Positions 47,672 through 56,267 of a stretch of DNA of 64,000 bases are shown in pieces. The number at the start of each line of letters is the position of its first letter. Position 1 is the stretch's first letter. The stretch comes from Gemmataceae bacterium. GTDB taxonomy: Bacteria > Planctomycetota > Planctomycetia > Gemmatales > Gemmataceae. The DNA lies in assembly GCA_901538445.1 (NCBI GenBank), contig LR594584.1:186001-250000 (forward strand), in the 5' to 3' direction. The notes under the pieces are model-generated. The model worked only from the letters and a program-made list of their open reading frames with translations, was not told the origin of the DNA and did no database searches. Made by a program: the position numbers and the translations under genes.

Positions 47672-48910
47672 CTACTTCTGGACGCGGGCGTCGGCGAGGA
47701 CGACGCGGTTGCCGTTCACGGCGAGGTCGGCCTCGACGATCACCCGGAGCTGCTTCACGCCCTTCACGTCGAGGACGACCGGCTTCGGCTTGTCCTTCCG
47801 CTTGATCGACTCGGCGAAGACGGGGCGGCCGTCGGCCTCGATGGTCACCTTCGCCTCGAGGTTCGCGTCGGGCGACTGCTCGGGCAGGCCGACGAGCGCC
47901 TTGAACTCGCGGTAGTCGCCGCCGATGTTGAACGTCAGCACGGTGTCGGGGGCGACGACGATCCCCTTGGCGAACGCATCGGCCCCGAACTTGAGCGGCT
48001 CGCCGGAGACGCCGCGGTCGCGGGTGTACGGGGCGACCGGGTTGAGCCGCAGCCCCTTCTCGTCGGGCGGCACCTCCGGTGCGTCCACCTGCGGGTCGAG
48101 GTCCGAGAGGTACGCCACGTTCCCCTGCGCGTAGTCGAACTTCGCGAGCGCCGCGGCCGACGGGTACTTCACCACCACGCCGGACACGGTTTTGACGGTC
48201 GCCCCCTCGGACCCGAACTCCACCGACTGCGCGACGAGCGAGTTGCCGAACACGTCGAGCACCTTGCACAGCGTCTGCGGGACTTGAGCCGGAACGGCCT
48301 GCGAGAACACGAGCCCGCCGGTCGCCCGCGACAACAGCAGGGTGTCGGTCCCGCCGCCCTCCTTCTCGAACGCCAGCTTGGTCCCCGCGTCGTCGCCGCC
48401 GAGGATCGTGCCCTGCACGAAGTTCAGCCCCTCCGGCTCGCGAACAACGTAGAGGTCACGCTTGCCGCGGCTGCCGAGCACCTTCTTCCAGGCGTCGCGG
48501 TTCTTCTGGTCCTCGGCCCCCCGCATCACCGAGAAGACCGCGGTGAGCGGCAGGTCCACGGCGGGCGGCGCGACGCCGGCGGGCGCGGTGGCGAACTCGA
48601 ACTCGACCTTCTTGCCCTTGATGAGCAGCTTGCCGCCCCGGAACGTCGAGCCGTCGGTCAACTCGATCTCGTTGACCCGGGTGTCCTTGGGCACCGGCGA
48701 GACCTTGGCCCCGAGGTCGATGACCACGATGTCCTTACCGGCGACGACGGCCTTCGCTTCACCGGCGAGCAGGGTCGCGCCCTGGGCGTCAATGGCGACG
48801 ACCTTGCCGGTGAGCTTCTTGCCGGCGGTGGTGGTGATGTCGTCGGCGGAGGCGACCGCGGCCGCCGCGGCGAAGAGGAGCGCGAACAGGGGCCGGCGGG
48901 TGAACGGCAT
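47672..48910 (-). CDS. Exported NPCBM-domain-like protein, 412 aa
   Basis: The signal peptide is RRPLFALLFAAAAAVASA. The first domain (about 25-90) has LTGKVVAIDAQGATLLAG, a small beta barrel seen in many planctomycete exported proteins. The last 130 residues (PYTRDRGVSGEPLKFGADAF, IVVAPDTVLTFNIGG, ADLAVNGNRVVLAD) look like an NPCBM/NEW2 carbohydrate-binding module. It probably binds polysaccharide or the cell wall. It follows the 49052 gene in the same direction with a hairpin between. Confidence 0.7.
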   Translation of the reverse strand: MPFTRRPLFALLFAAAAAVASADDITTTAGKKLTGKVVAIDAQGATLLAGEAKAVVAGKDIVVIDLGAKVSPVPKDTRVNEIELTDGSTFRGGKLLIKGKKVEFEFATAPAGVAPPAVDLPLTAVFSVMRGAEDQKNRDAWKKVLGSRGKRDLYVVREPEGLNFVQGTILGGDDAGTKLAFEKEGGGTDTLLLSRATGGLVFSQAVPAQVPQTLCKVLDVFGNSLVAQSVEFGSEGATVKTVSGVVVKYPSAAALAKFDYAQGNVAYLSDLDPQVDAPEVPPDEKGLRLNPVAPYTRDRGVSGEPLKFGADAFAKGIVVAPDTVLTFNIGGDYREFKALVGLPEQSPDANLEAKVTIEADGRPVFAESIKRKDKPKPVVLDVKGVKQLRVIVEADLAVNGNRVVLADARVQK

Positions 48911-48986
48911 GGCCGGTGTCTCACGGGTGCGGTTCGGGCGGGGACGGGCGTCCCAATCATCAACGGCGTCGGGGTGCGAAGCGGGC

Positions 48987-49018
48987 GGGCGGCGACCGCG
49001 TTGGTGCGGTCGCCGCCC
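48987..49018 (-). terminator. Hairpin after the 49052-50161 gene
   Basis: GGGCGGCGACCGC, loop GTTGGT, exact complement. Perfect 13-base arms, 34 bases beyond the gene end. Confidence 0.6.
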
Positions 49019-49051
49019 GGGTCGGTCAGTTGCGATGGGCCGCGTCCGGGG

Positions 49052-50161
49052 TCACTTGTACCCGTGGATCTTGTTCAGCGACTTGAAGTACTCGTCGATC
49101 ATCTGCTTGTACTTCTGCGGCTGATCGCGGGTGATGTCCTCGACGATCTTGGCCCGCTTCTCCGGGGGCAGCCCGCCCCACTGTTCGGCGATCTGGCGGA
49201 GCTGCTTCTCGTCCACCGTGCCCTTGCCGCTGCCGCCCATGATCATGCTATCGGCCGCGTTCTGGGTCGGGTTGTTCTGGTTGCCCGGGGAGCTACCGGG
49301 AGGGCCGCCCGGGGGGCCGCCGCCGGGGCAGTTGCCGCCGTTGGGCGGGCCGTCGCCGGGCTTGTTCTTGTTCTCCAGTTCCTTGATGAGCTCATCGAGC
49401 CGGAACACGATCTTCTTCTGGATGTCCTGCGTCTTCTCGCCGGCGCGGGCCAGTTCGAGGCGGCGGCCGCTGTTATCCATCAGCCGCTCGATGTTCGAGA
49501 GCGCCTTCGGGTCGGGGGACCAGTTCTGCATCTCGAAGAACATCAGCGTGGCGACCATCTTGTACCGGTCCGGGGCGTCGGCCACGTCGTCGAGGAGCTT
49601 GACGATCGAGCCCGTGGCCGGCTCCTTCCGCATGGTCGCGTGCTCGGACACGGCCTTGAAGAAGTAGAACGCGGCGGGATCGACGGCGGCCTCGGGGGTG
49701 GTGACCGAGTTCAGCGCCTCGAGCGCCTCCTCGTACACCTTCTTGCTCGCGGCGGCCTTGGCGAACGCGACAACCACGTTGGTGCGGAAGAAAGCGTCCT
49801 GCGAGGCGTCCTTCAGCAGCCCGGGGATCTCGGTCGGGGCGGGGGCGTCCGGCTTGCGGACGTTGGCCAGGATCACGGCGGCCTCGGTGTTGCCGAGGGC
49901 CAGCGAGTCGGCCGTGCGGTCGAGGACAGTCCGGCCCTCGTCGGCCCAGACCTTGTCGAACGCGGCCTTGTCGAACTTGTCCACCGACTTGAGCCACGCC
50001 TCGACCTTGGCCTTGGCGGCCTCGGGGGTCGCGGCCCGAAGGGTGCTGAACCCGAACATCGGCTGCTTGGCCGCGGGGTCAGCGGCGAACGCCGGGGCGG
50101 CGTCCACCGCGGCGAAGCCCGTCGAGAGGACGGCCGCCGCGACTAACTTCCGGATCACCAC
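49052..50161 (-). CDS. Exported helical protein, 369 aa, unknown
   Basis: The signal peptide is MVIRKLVAAAVLSTGFAAVD. The next 230 residues are helical repeats (AAKAKVEAWLKSVDKFDKAA, TPEAAVDPAAFYFFKAVSEH). A Pro/Gly/Asn-rich spacer (GGNCPGGGPPGGPPGSSPGN) and a short helical end (DEKQLRQIAEQWGGLPPEKR) follow. No family is recognised. The same style of protein, with Pro/Gly-rich spacers, occurs next door at 50418. It has its own promoter. Confidence 0.55.
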   Translation of the reverse strand: MVIRKLVAAAVLSTGFAAVDAAPAFAADPAAKQPMFGFSTLRAATPEAAKAKVEAWLKSVDKFDKAAFDKVWADEGRTVLDRTADSLALGNTEAAVILANVRKPDAPAPTEIPGLLKDASQDAFFRTNVVVAFAKAAASKKVYEEALEALNSVTTPEAAVDPAAFYFFKAVSEHATMRKEPATGSIVKLLDDVADAPDRYKMVATLMFFEMQNWSPDPKALSNIERLMDNSGRRLELARAGEKTQDIQKKIVFRLDELIKELENKNKPGDGPPNGGNCPGGGPPGGPPGSSPGNQNNPTQNAADSMIMGGSGKGTVDEKQLRQIAEQWGGLPPEKRAKIVEDITRDQPQKYKQMIDEYFKSLNKIHGYK

Positions 50162-50283
50162 GGGAAACCTCCTCAGGAGTGAGCAACGGACGCGGGGAGT
50201 TTCGAGTACCGTCCCGGCACGGGGAGGTGCGGGGCGGTCGCACGAGAAAGACGAATCACCTTGGGGGAGCTAACTGCCGATCC

Positions 50284-50312
50284 AGCGTATCTTGCAACTG
50301 TCGCCGAATCAA
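50284..50312 (-). promoter_or_regulatory. Promoter of the 49052-50161 gene
   Basis: Minus strand TTGATT (50312-50307) and TACGCT (50289-50284), 17 bases apart, about 120 bases upstream of the start. Confidence 0.45.
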
Positions 50313-50341
50313 GGAGTTGCGCGACCCGTTACGAAGCGATT

Positions 50342-50377
50342 CGGGGGCGGGCGGCCCGAACGGCACACCCGCCCCCG
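50342..50377 (-). terminator. Hairpin after the 50418-52463 gene
   Basis: CGGGGGCGGG (50342-50351) and CCCGCCCCCG (50368-50377) are exact complements with a 16-base loop. It lies just before the promoter at 50284, so the next gene is a separate transcript. Nothing else is seen in 50162-50417. Confidence 0.5.
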
Positions 50378-50417
50378 AGCGGAAACGTTCAACCCGGAGC
50401 GAGAAGCTGCGGCCGGG

Positions 50418-52463
50418 TCACTGGTTCGCCTGGGTGGCGATCTTGTGTAGCATCTCCTGGAGCACCTTCTGGCGGTCGGAGAGCTGCTTCAGCTCGGCCT
50501 GGATCAGCGGGTCCTTCGCCTGGATGCCCGGGTCCTGCTTCTCATACGAAATCGTCCGCTTGTTGACCTGCTCCTGCTGCATCTTGATGAGCTTCAGTTC
50601 GTTGAGCAGGTCGATCAGCTTCTTGTCCTGCTTGCCGGGCTCCTTCGGGTCGCCCGGCTTACCCTTCGAGTCCTTCATGTCCTGCTGGGCCTTCTTGAGC
50701 GCGTCCTTCATCATCGTGAGCTGCTCGATGATCTGCTCCTCGATGAGCTGGGTGCCCTCGGACTCGGTCTTGCGGCGGCCCTCGACGCGGCCCTCGTTGA
50801 GCCGCTTCTGGACCGCGACCATGTCGCCGCGGACCTCGGTGAGCACCCCGGCGAACACGACCGCCGAGCCCTCGCCCTCCATCAGCTTGAGCGCCCGGTC
50901 GGCCTCGACGACGATGGCCTGCTCCTTGTCCGACTCGCTCTGCGACTTCTGAACGTCGGCGGTGGTCTTCTGGTTGTTGTTCTTGGTCACGCCGTCGTGG
51001 ATCTTCTTGGTGGCCTCGTAGACCTCGATCTGCATGCGGAGCATGCGACCGACGCGCTCCTCCAGGTTGGCCAGGAGCTTCTCCAGCTCCTTCTCGCGGA
51101 GCTGCTTGAGCCGCTTCTCCAGCTCCTTGATCGCCTGCTCGAGCTTCTTGATCGCGTCGTCCTGCTTCTTCCCGGCGTCGTCCTGCTTGCCCTTCTTGAT
51201 GTCGTCCTCGGCACCCTCCTGCTGGGGGACGGCCTGCTGGACGTTCTCCTGGGCGTCGTCCTTCGGGGGCTGTGCGCCGCCCGGGGGCGGGCTGTCGCCA
51301 CCCATAGGGGGCTTGCCGCCGCCACCGGGGCTCGGCTTCGACTGGCTCGGCGGGCCGCCGCCCATCGGGGGCATGCCGCCGGCGTCCATCGGCTTGCCCT
51401 CGCCGCCCGGCATCCCGGCCGACGGCTTCGCGTCGCCCTTGCCCTCGCCCTGGGCCTTGCTGTCGCTCGGCTTCGGGTCGCCGCCCATCGGGTTCTTCGG
51501 GTCACCGCCGCCCATCGGGTTCTTGGGGTCGGTCGCCATCGGGTTCTTCGGGTCGCCCATCGGCTTCGAGTCGCCGGCCTTGGGCTCGCCGCCCATGCCG
51601 TCCTTCGGGGACTCCTTGTTGTCGCCGCCGGGCATGCCGCCCATCGGGCTCGGCTTCGCCTCGCCGCCCATGCCGTCCTTCGGGGCCCCGCTCATCGGGT
51701 CCTTCGGGTCGCCGCCGGCCTTGTTGTCGCTCTTGTTCTCGCCGGTGTCGGGCTTGGCCTGCGGGTCGGCGTCGCCGGGCTTGGCCTCGGGCTTCGGCTC
51801 GGCCTTGCTCGGCTCCTTGGCGTCCGGGTTACCGGCGTTGCCGGCCTGGTTCTTGTCCTGGCCCGGGAACTTGTTGGCGGTCTCCTGGGTCCGCTTGGCG
51901 AGCTCGGCCTGCTCGCGGGCGATCCGCTCCTTGTCGCCCTTGCCCTCAGTGCGGGCGCGGAGGTTCTCCTGGTCACGCTTGTGCTTGGCGATCTCGGCGA
52001 TCAGCTTCTGCAACTCGGCAATCTCGCGCTTGATCTTGTCGGCCTCGTCCTCGGTCTCGAGGGTGCGGAGGATCTCGTCGAGGGCCGCGATGAGCTTCGC
52101 GTCCTTACCGAAAATCTCGTTGAAGTCGGACCCGGTCGGGTTGCTCGACCCGAGCCCCTTCACGATGCCGTCGAACAGGTTCTTGACGCCCTTCTCGTCG
52201 GCGATCTTGAGGGCGGTGCGGAGCGCCTTGGCCCGCTCCTTTTCGTCTGCGTTGTCGCTCTTCTCCCACCGCTGGGCGAGCCGTAGCAGTTCGTCGGCGA
52301 ACCGCTGGTACAGCTTGGCGTTCTCCTGCTGCGTGCCGCGGATGTCGCCGGGCTTGATCTCCGGCGGGGCCTTGGGCGGCTGCGCGAGCAGCACCGACGT
52401 GAGCGAGAAGAGGGCGAGGGCCGTCGCGAACGCGAGCGGCATGATCGGCAACCGGCGAGTCAT
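50418..52463 (-). CDS. Exported coiled-coil protein with Gly/Pro/Met repeats, 681 aa
   Basis: A signal or anchor segment (LPIMPLAFATALALFSLTSV) is followed by helical regions (about 40-180) with coiled-coil character. A 200-residue low-complexity part (about 200-400) follows: GDPKNPMGG repeats (PKNPMATDPKNPMGGGDPKN), PMGGMPGGD and KPSPGGGGKPPMGG. Then comes a strongly coiled-coil segment (about 420-480: KKLEQAIKELEKRLKQLREK). The last 200 residues are helical again (TEVRGDMVAVQKRLNEG). No enzymatic motif is seen. It lies downstream of the DUF4175-like giant, whose family often has long coiled-coil partners. The ATG at 52463 was chosen as the start of the signal-like segment. Confidence 0.6.
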   Translation of the reverse strand: MTRRLPIMPLAFATALALFSLTSVLLAQPPKAPPEIKPGDIRGTQQENAKLYQRFADELLRLAQRWEKSDNADEKERAKALRTALKIADEKGVKNLFDGIVKGLGSSNPTGSDFNEIFGKDAKLIAALDEILRTLETEDEADKIKREIAELQKLIAEIAKHKRDQENLRARTEGKGDKERIAREQAELAKRTQETANKFPGQDKNQAGNAGNPDAKEPSKAEPKPEAKPGDADPQAKPDTGENKSDNKAGGDPKDPMSGAPKDGMGGEAKPSPMGGMPGGDNKESPKDGMGGEPKAGDSKPMGDPKNPMATDPKNPMGGGDPKNPMGGDPKPSDSKAQGEGKGDAKPSAGMPGGEGKPMDAGGMPPMGGGPPSQSKPSPGGGGKPPMGGDSPPPGGAQPPKDDAQENVQQAVPQQEGAEDDIKKGKQDDAGKKQDDAIKKLEQAIKELEKRLKQLREKELEKLLANLEERVGRMLRMQIEVYEATKKIHDGVTKNNNQKTTADVQKSQSESDKEQAIVVEADRALKLMEGEGSAVVFAGVLTEVRGDMVAVQKRLNEGRVEGRRKTESEGTQLIEEQIIEQLTMMKDALKKAQQDMKDSKGKPGDPKEPGKQDKKLIDLLNELKLIKMQQEQVNKRTISYEKQDPGIQAKDPLIQAELKQLSDRQKVLQEMLHKIATQANQ

Positions 52464-52614
52464 GGGAACATCCTCCGGAACGAGTCGCGGTAGTTCAGGC
52501 TGCAATGGAGACGACCCAGGGAATCCGATCCAACCGTGGCAGGGGTGATAACCTTCGGGCGGGGCGGGCCGTTACACGAGCGTTACAGTCGGCGGGGACA
52601 TCCGGGAACGCGGA

Positions 52615-52638
52615 AGCGGGGGGCACTCGCCCCCCGCT
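52615..52638 (-). terminator. Hairpin after the DUF4175-like gene
   Basis: AGCGGGGGGC, loop ACTC, GCCCCCCGCT. It lies 18 bases beyond the end of the 52656-56093 gene. Confidence 0.55.
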
Positions 52639-52655
52639 GTGTGGCACAACTCGGG

Positions 52656-55600
52656 TTACTTCACGGTAATCGGAACGACGACGGGCACGATCTTCCCGGG
52701 GGTCTTGGGATCGACTACGGGGGTCAGCGTCACGGTGAAGTCACCTTCCTTGGAACCGGCGCGGACCTCGTACTCGAAGTCGATGCTGTTCTTCTCGAAG
52801 TCGAGCGTCAGTTCCGCCGGCACCGTGACCGACGGGTCCGACGCGACCACCTTCACCTTGAGGGTGTCGCTGTCGAATTGGCCCCACTTGATCGTCTGGC
52901 GGAGCTTCTTCGCCTCGCCCTTGGCGAGGAACAGCGGACCGGCCGTGCCCAACAGCGGAACCTTGGAGGTCCGCTTCCCGGCCTCTTCGAGCTCCCAGTC
53001 CTTGATCGCCTTGCTGATGAGCAACTGCTTGTCCTTAATCGACTGGATCATGTTCCGCAGGCGCTCCTTCGACTGGACCTCGCCGAGCAGGCCGCGGATC
53101 TTCACAATCTCGTCGTACAGCTTGCCGAGCTCGAGGTACGCGGTGTTCACGACGCCGGGGTCGATGTACCGGCCCTGGTCGAACTCGGTCTGGGCAGTGC
53201 CCATGAGCCGATCGACCGTCGGAAACGTGGATTTCGGCTGCCGTGCGGCGAGGTCGCGTTCCTCCGCCTCGCTGACGGTCGGCGGGTTCTCGCCCAGAGC
53301 GCGCTCGAGGCGGTTGGCGTACTCGCCGTAGAACGCGATCGACTTCTCGTTCACCACGTTGTAGATGCACTCGCGCTCGAGCCGGCGGAAGTCGCGGGCG
53401 ACCTGCTGGATCGTGTCGCGGGCCTTGAGCACGTCCTGCCAGGCGTCCTTCGACCGGACCTTCACGGCCTCCAGTTCGTCGGGCAACTGCCGCTCGGCCT
53501 TGGACCGCACGAACTCGTACTTCACCTTCGAGCCGTCGAGCTTCTTGATGACCTCGTCGAGCTTGCCGCCGAGCCGCTCCTCGTCCTCGCCGAGCTTCAC
53601 GAGCAGGTCGCCCTCGGACACGACGAGCAGCGTGATCGGCTCGGACCGGCCGACCCGCGGGCCGGTGTCGAAGTTCGCGTCGGTCGCCTCGACGGTCAGC
53701 GTCAGCTCGTACCGCGGCTGCACGTCGCCGGGGGCGACCTGGAGCGCCTTCAGCGCGCCGACGTCGAAGTAGTCGCCGGACACCTGCCACCCGAACTTCT
53801 CGAAGATGCCGTCCGGGCGGGTGAACCCCATGCGGGCCTCGGTCTTCAGCTCGATCCGCTTGACGAGTTCGGGCTTGACGCCCGCGGCCGGGTCGTTGAG
53901 GCGCGACTTGATCGTCGCGAGGGTCTCGCGCTTCAGGCTGTCGTTCAGCCCGCCGCGGCCGGCGAACTGGCCCATCGGGAACGACGCCTCCTTGCGGGCG
54001 TTGGCGTCGTCGGACGCGACCTGGAACACGTACGCCCCGGCCGCGACCGCCAGGGCCGCGGCCTCGCCCGCGACCGCGGGGACCACGGCCCCCTTGCTGA
54101 AGTTCGCGAACTGGAGCCCGCGGACGGTGGTGGCGTCCTTGGGCTCGTAGGTCATCGTGTACGCCACCTTGCTGAGCCCCGAGTCGTCGCGGATGCTGCT
54201 CTCCGCGTTGAACGGGATCTTGGCTCGGGTGGTGACCCAGAACTCCTTGCCGACCTTGCGGACGAACTCGGGCACGACCTCGACCACCGGGGCCTGGTCC
54301 TCGGTCACCTGGATGAGGATCTGCCACGGCTTGGTGAGGTGGATGCCGTCGGCGTTCACGAAGTCGAGGTCGAACTCGACGGCGTCGGTGACGCGGTCGG
54401 CCCCCTTGAACGCCATGGAGAAGCTGCCGCGCTCGGCCGGCGCGTCGCCCTCCTTCTCGGTCACCATTTTCGTCTCGACCGGCAGCGGGACCGGGTCGTC
54501 GGACCGGAGCTCCTTGCCGTCCACGACCTTCACCTTGCCGCCCGGCACGCGGCCGCGCTTCGGGAGCGCGAACGCCCCGGTGATCGGCTTCTCGGTGAGC
54601 CCGTGGATCACCAGTTCGCTGCCCACGGGGACGACGAACACGGTGCGGTCGCCGGTGACGGACAGTTTCTCGTCCGGGACCCGCTGGCGGAGGCCGGCGA
54701 GCTCCTTCCACCCGCCGACGACCAGCTTCGCCGGGTCGTTCGGGTCGGGGACCAACGGCGATGCGTAGTGCAGGTACGCCGGCTGGTACTCCTCCTTGAT
54801 GAGGTTCATCAGCGACGGCGGCGGGACGAGCGTGATGCCCCGCTCGGGGGTGCGGAAGTCCTCGGCCCGGACCGTGAAGATGACGTCCTCGGTGAGCCCG
54901 GTCACGTCGCCGGCGTACTCGTCGCTCCCCTCGGACTTCAGCTCGCCGTCGCCGGCCGTCTGCACGCCGATGTACTTGAACGTCACCTCGGTCGGCTTGT
55001 CGAGCTTCCGCAGGGTGCGGCCCGACGACGGGCGGGCGGCGATCTCCTCGAGCTTGTCGAACACGGCGCTGAGCTGTGCGTAGCCCGCAGAGCCCATCGC
55101 GGTGCTGATGGCGGCCCGGGTGTTCTGGTCCTCGAGGACCGCGTCCACGGTGCGGGCGGCCGGGTCGGCGGGCAGCGCGGTCGTGGCCGGCAGTTCGGGC
55201 ACGGGCACGCCAACGAGGGACTCGGTCACGTCGGCCCACATGAGCGGCCGCCACCCGTTCGGGTTCGAGCGGTCGGCGACGACCCACTGGTACGCCTTGA
55301 CCTTGAGCCGGGGCGGCGCGCCGTCGCGGGCCACGCGGATACCGGCGTCGCCCATCGGGCCGTTGTCCTTGGCGCTGCGGAGCTCGATGAGCGCCCGCCG
55401 GGGCCACGGGGTGTCCATCAGGGCGAGGTCGCGCTCGGCGATGATGCTCGCGACGTGGTACCCCTTCCACGCGGCGTGCGCCGGCTGGAACTGGCCGGCG
55501 GAGGCGGCGTGGGCCGCGAACGCGAGGGCCACGAGCCCGCCCACCCACGCCACGAGCACGACGGCCAGCACCCGGAGCCGCCGCCAGTTGAACACCTCGT

Positions 55601-56093
55601 TCACCGGCACCTTCGCGACCTGCTCGCGGGCCTCGTCCACGGTCCGGCGGATCATCGCCACCGAGTACCCGAGCTTCGCGGCGTGGTCGTGGTCGGCCAG
55701 TTCGACGGCGGTGATGAGCCGGTCGCCGAGGAGCTTGGGGAACTTCCGCTCCAGCACCAGCGCGAGCGCGCCGTGCGAGAACTCGACGAGGACGCGGCGG
55801 GCGATGCGGAACACGAGGATGCCGCCGAGGAGCCCGGCGGTGACGGCGAGCGCCGCGACCCGGAGCCCGTACGCGCCGTCCTGGACCCAGTCCCACCCGA
55901 ACGCCTTGAACACGCCGTAGTCGAGGACGAGGGCGACGGTGAACCAGGCGACGAGGAACAGCAGTACGGAGAGCACGCCCTCGATCAGGACGTACTTGCG
56001 GATCGTGCCGCGGAGCTGCTCGAGCGGGCTGTAGATCCGCTCGTCGCGGGGGGTCGCGGGCTTCGGCGCTTCGGTCGCGGTCGCCATGGTCAT
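52656..56093 (-). CDS. DUF4175-like membrane protein, 1145 aa
   Basis: After a short cytoplasmic start (PATPRDERIYSPLEQLRG) there are three or so membrane segments (VLIEGVLSVLLFLVAWFTVA, RVAALAVTAGLLGGILVF, and VLAVVLVAWVGGLVALAF). About 900 residues follow outside, including Ig-like beta domains (around 370-470 and 550-800) and a helical end (ERLGGKLDEVIKKLDGSKVK). This is the layout of the planctomycete DUF4175-like group, whose function is unknown. It follows the VWA membrane gene in the operon. The start is taken at ATG 56093; a second Met at 56087 is equally good. Confidence 0.6.
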   Translation of the reverse strand: MTMATATEAPKPATPRDERIYSPLEQLRGTIRKYVLIEGVLSVLLFLVAWFTVALVLDYGVFKAFGWDWVQDGAYGLRVAALAVTAGLLGGILVFRIARRVLVEFSHGALALVLERKFPKLLGDRLITAVELADHDHAAKLGYSVAMIRRTVDEAREQVAKVPVNEVFNWRRLRVLAVVLVAWVGGLVALAFAAHAASAGQFQPAHAAWKGYHVASIIAERDLALMDTPWPRRALIELRSAKDNGPMGDAGIRVARDGAPPRLKVKAYQWVVADRSNPNGWRPLMWADVTESLVGVPVPELPATTALPADPAARTVDAVLEDQNTRAAISTAMGSAGYAQLSAVFDKLEEIAARPSSGRTLRKLDKPTEVTFKYIGVQTAGDGELKSEGSDEYAGDVTGLTEDVIFTVRAEDFRTPERGITLVPPPSLMNLIKEEYQPAYLHYASPLVPDPNDPAKLVVGGWKELAGLRQRVPDEKLSVTGDRTVFVVPVGSELVIHGLTEKPITGAFALPKRGRVPGGKVKVVDGKELRSDDPVPLPVETKMVTEKEGDAPAERGSFSMAFKGADRVTDAVEFDLDFVNADGIHLTKPWQILIQVTEDQAPVVEVVPEFVRKVGKEFWVTTRAKIPFNAESSIRDDSGLSKVAYTMTYEPKDATTVRGLQFANFSKGAVVPAVAGEAAALAVAAGAYVFQVASDDANARKEASFPMGQFAGRGGLNDSLKRETLATIKSRLNDPAAGVKPELVKRIELKTEARMGFTRPDGIFEKFGWQVSGDYFDVGALKALQVAPGDVQPRYELTLTVEATDANFDTGPRVGRSEPITLLVVSEGDLLVKLGEDEERLGGKLDEVIKKLDGSKVKYEFVRSKAERQLPDELEAVKVRSKDAWQDVLKARDTIQQVARDFRRLERECIYNVVNEKSIAFYGEYANRLERALGENPPTVSEAEERDLAARQPKSTFPTVDRLMGTAQTEFDQGRYIDPGVVNTAYLELGKLYDEIVKIRGLLGEVQSKERLRNMIQSIKDKQLLISKAIKDWELEEAGKRTSKVPLLGTAGPLFLAKGEAKKLRQTIKWGQFDSDTLKVKVVASDPSVTVPAELTLDFEKNSIDFEYEVRAGSKEGDFTVTLTPVVDPKTPGKIVPVVVPITVK

Positions 56094-56170
56094 CGGTCCC
56101 ACAGGGGCAAGTCGTATGTGTTTCGCTCGCGGTCGCGGGGCGCTGCGCCCGGTGACACCGGGTTTGTGTT

Positions 56171-56243
56171 CTGTAGCTGGCCTCTGTGAGGCCGGCGCGT
56201 CCGGAACGCCGAGTGCGTCCGGGGTCACAGACCCCGGCTACAG
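56171..56243. repeat. Two inverted copies of a 25-base palindromic unit
   Basis: CTGTAGCTGGCCTCTGTGAG (56171-56190, continuing GCCGG) and, inverted, the unit ending CCGGCTACAG (56219-56243) share CTGTAGCyGG..TCTGTGA..CCGG. Each unit is itself partly palindromic. This looks like a dispersed REP-like element. The gap 56094-56267 holds nothing else recognisable. Confidence 0.55.
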
Positions 56244-56267
56244 CATTCAAAGCAAGACCCGTTGGGG

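Noticed and set aside
52536..56189. Very long plus-strand frame across the DUF4175-like gene
   Set aside because: The opposite frame has membrane segments and Ig-like strands; the plus frame is low complexity.
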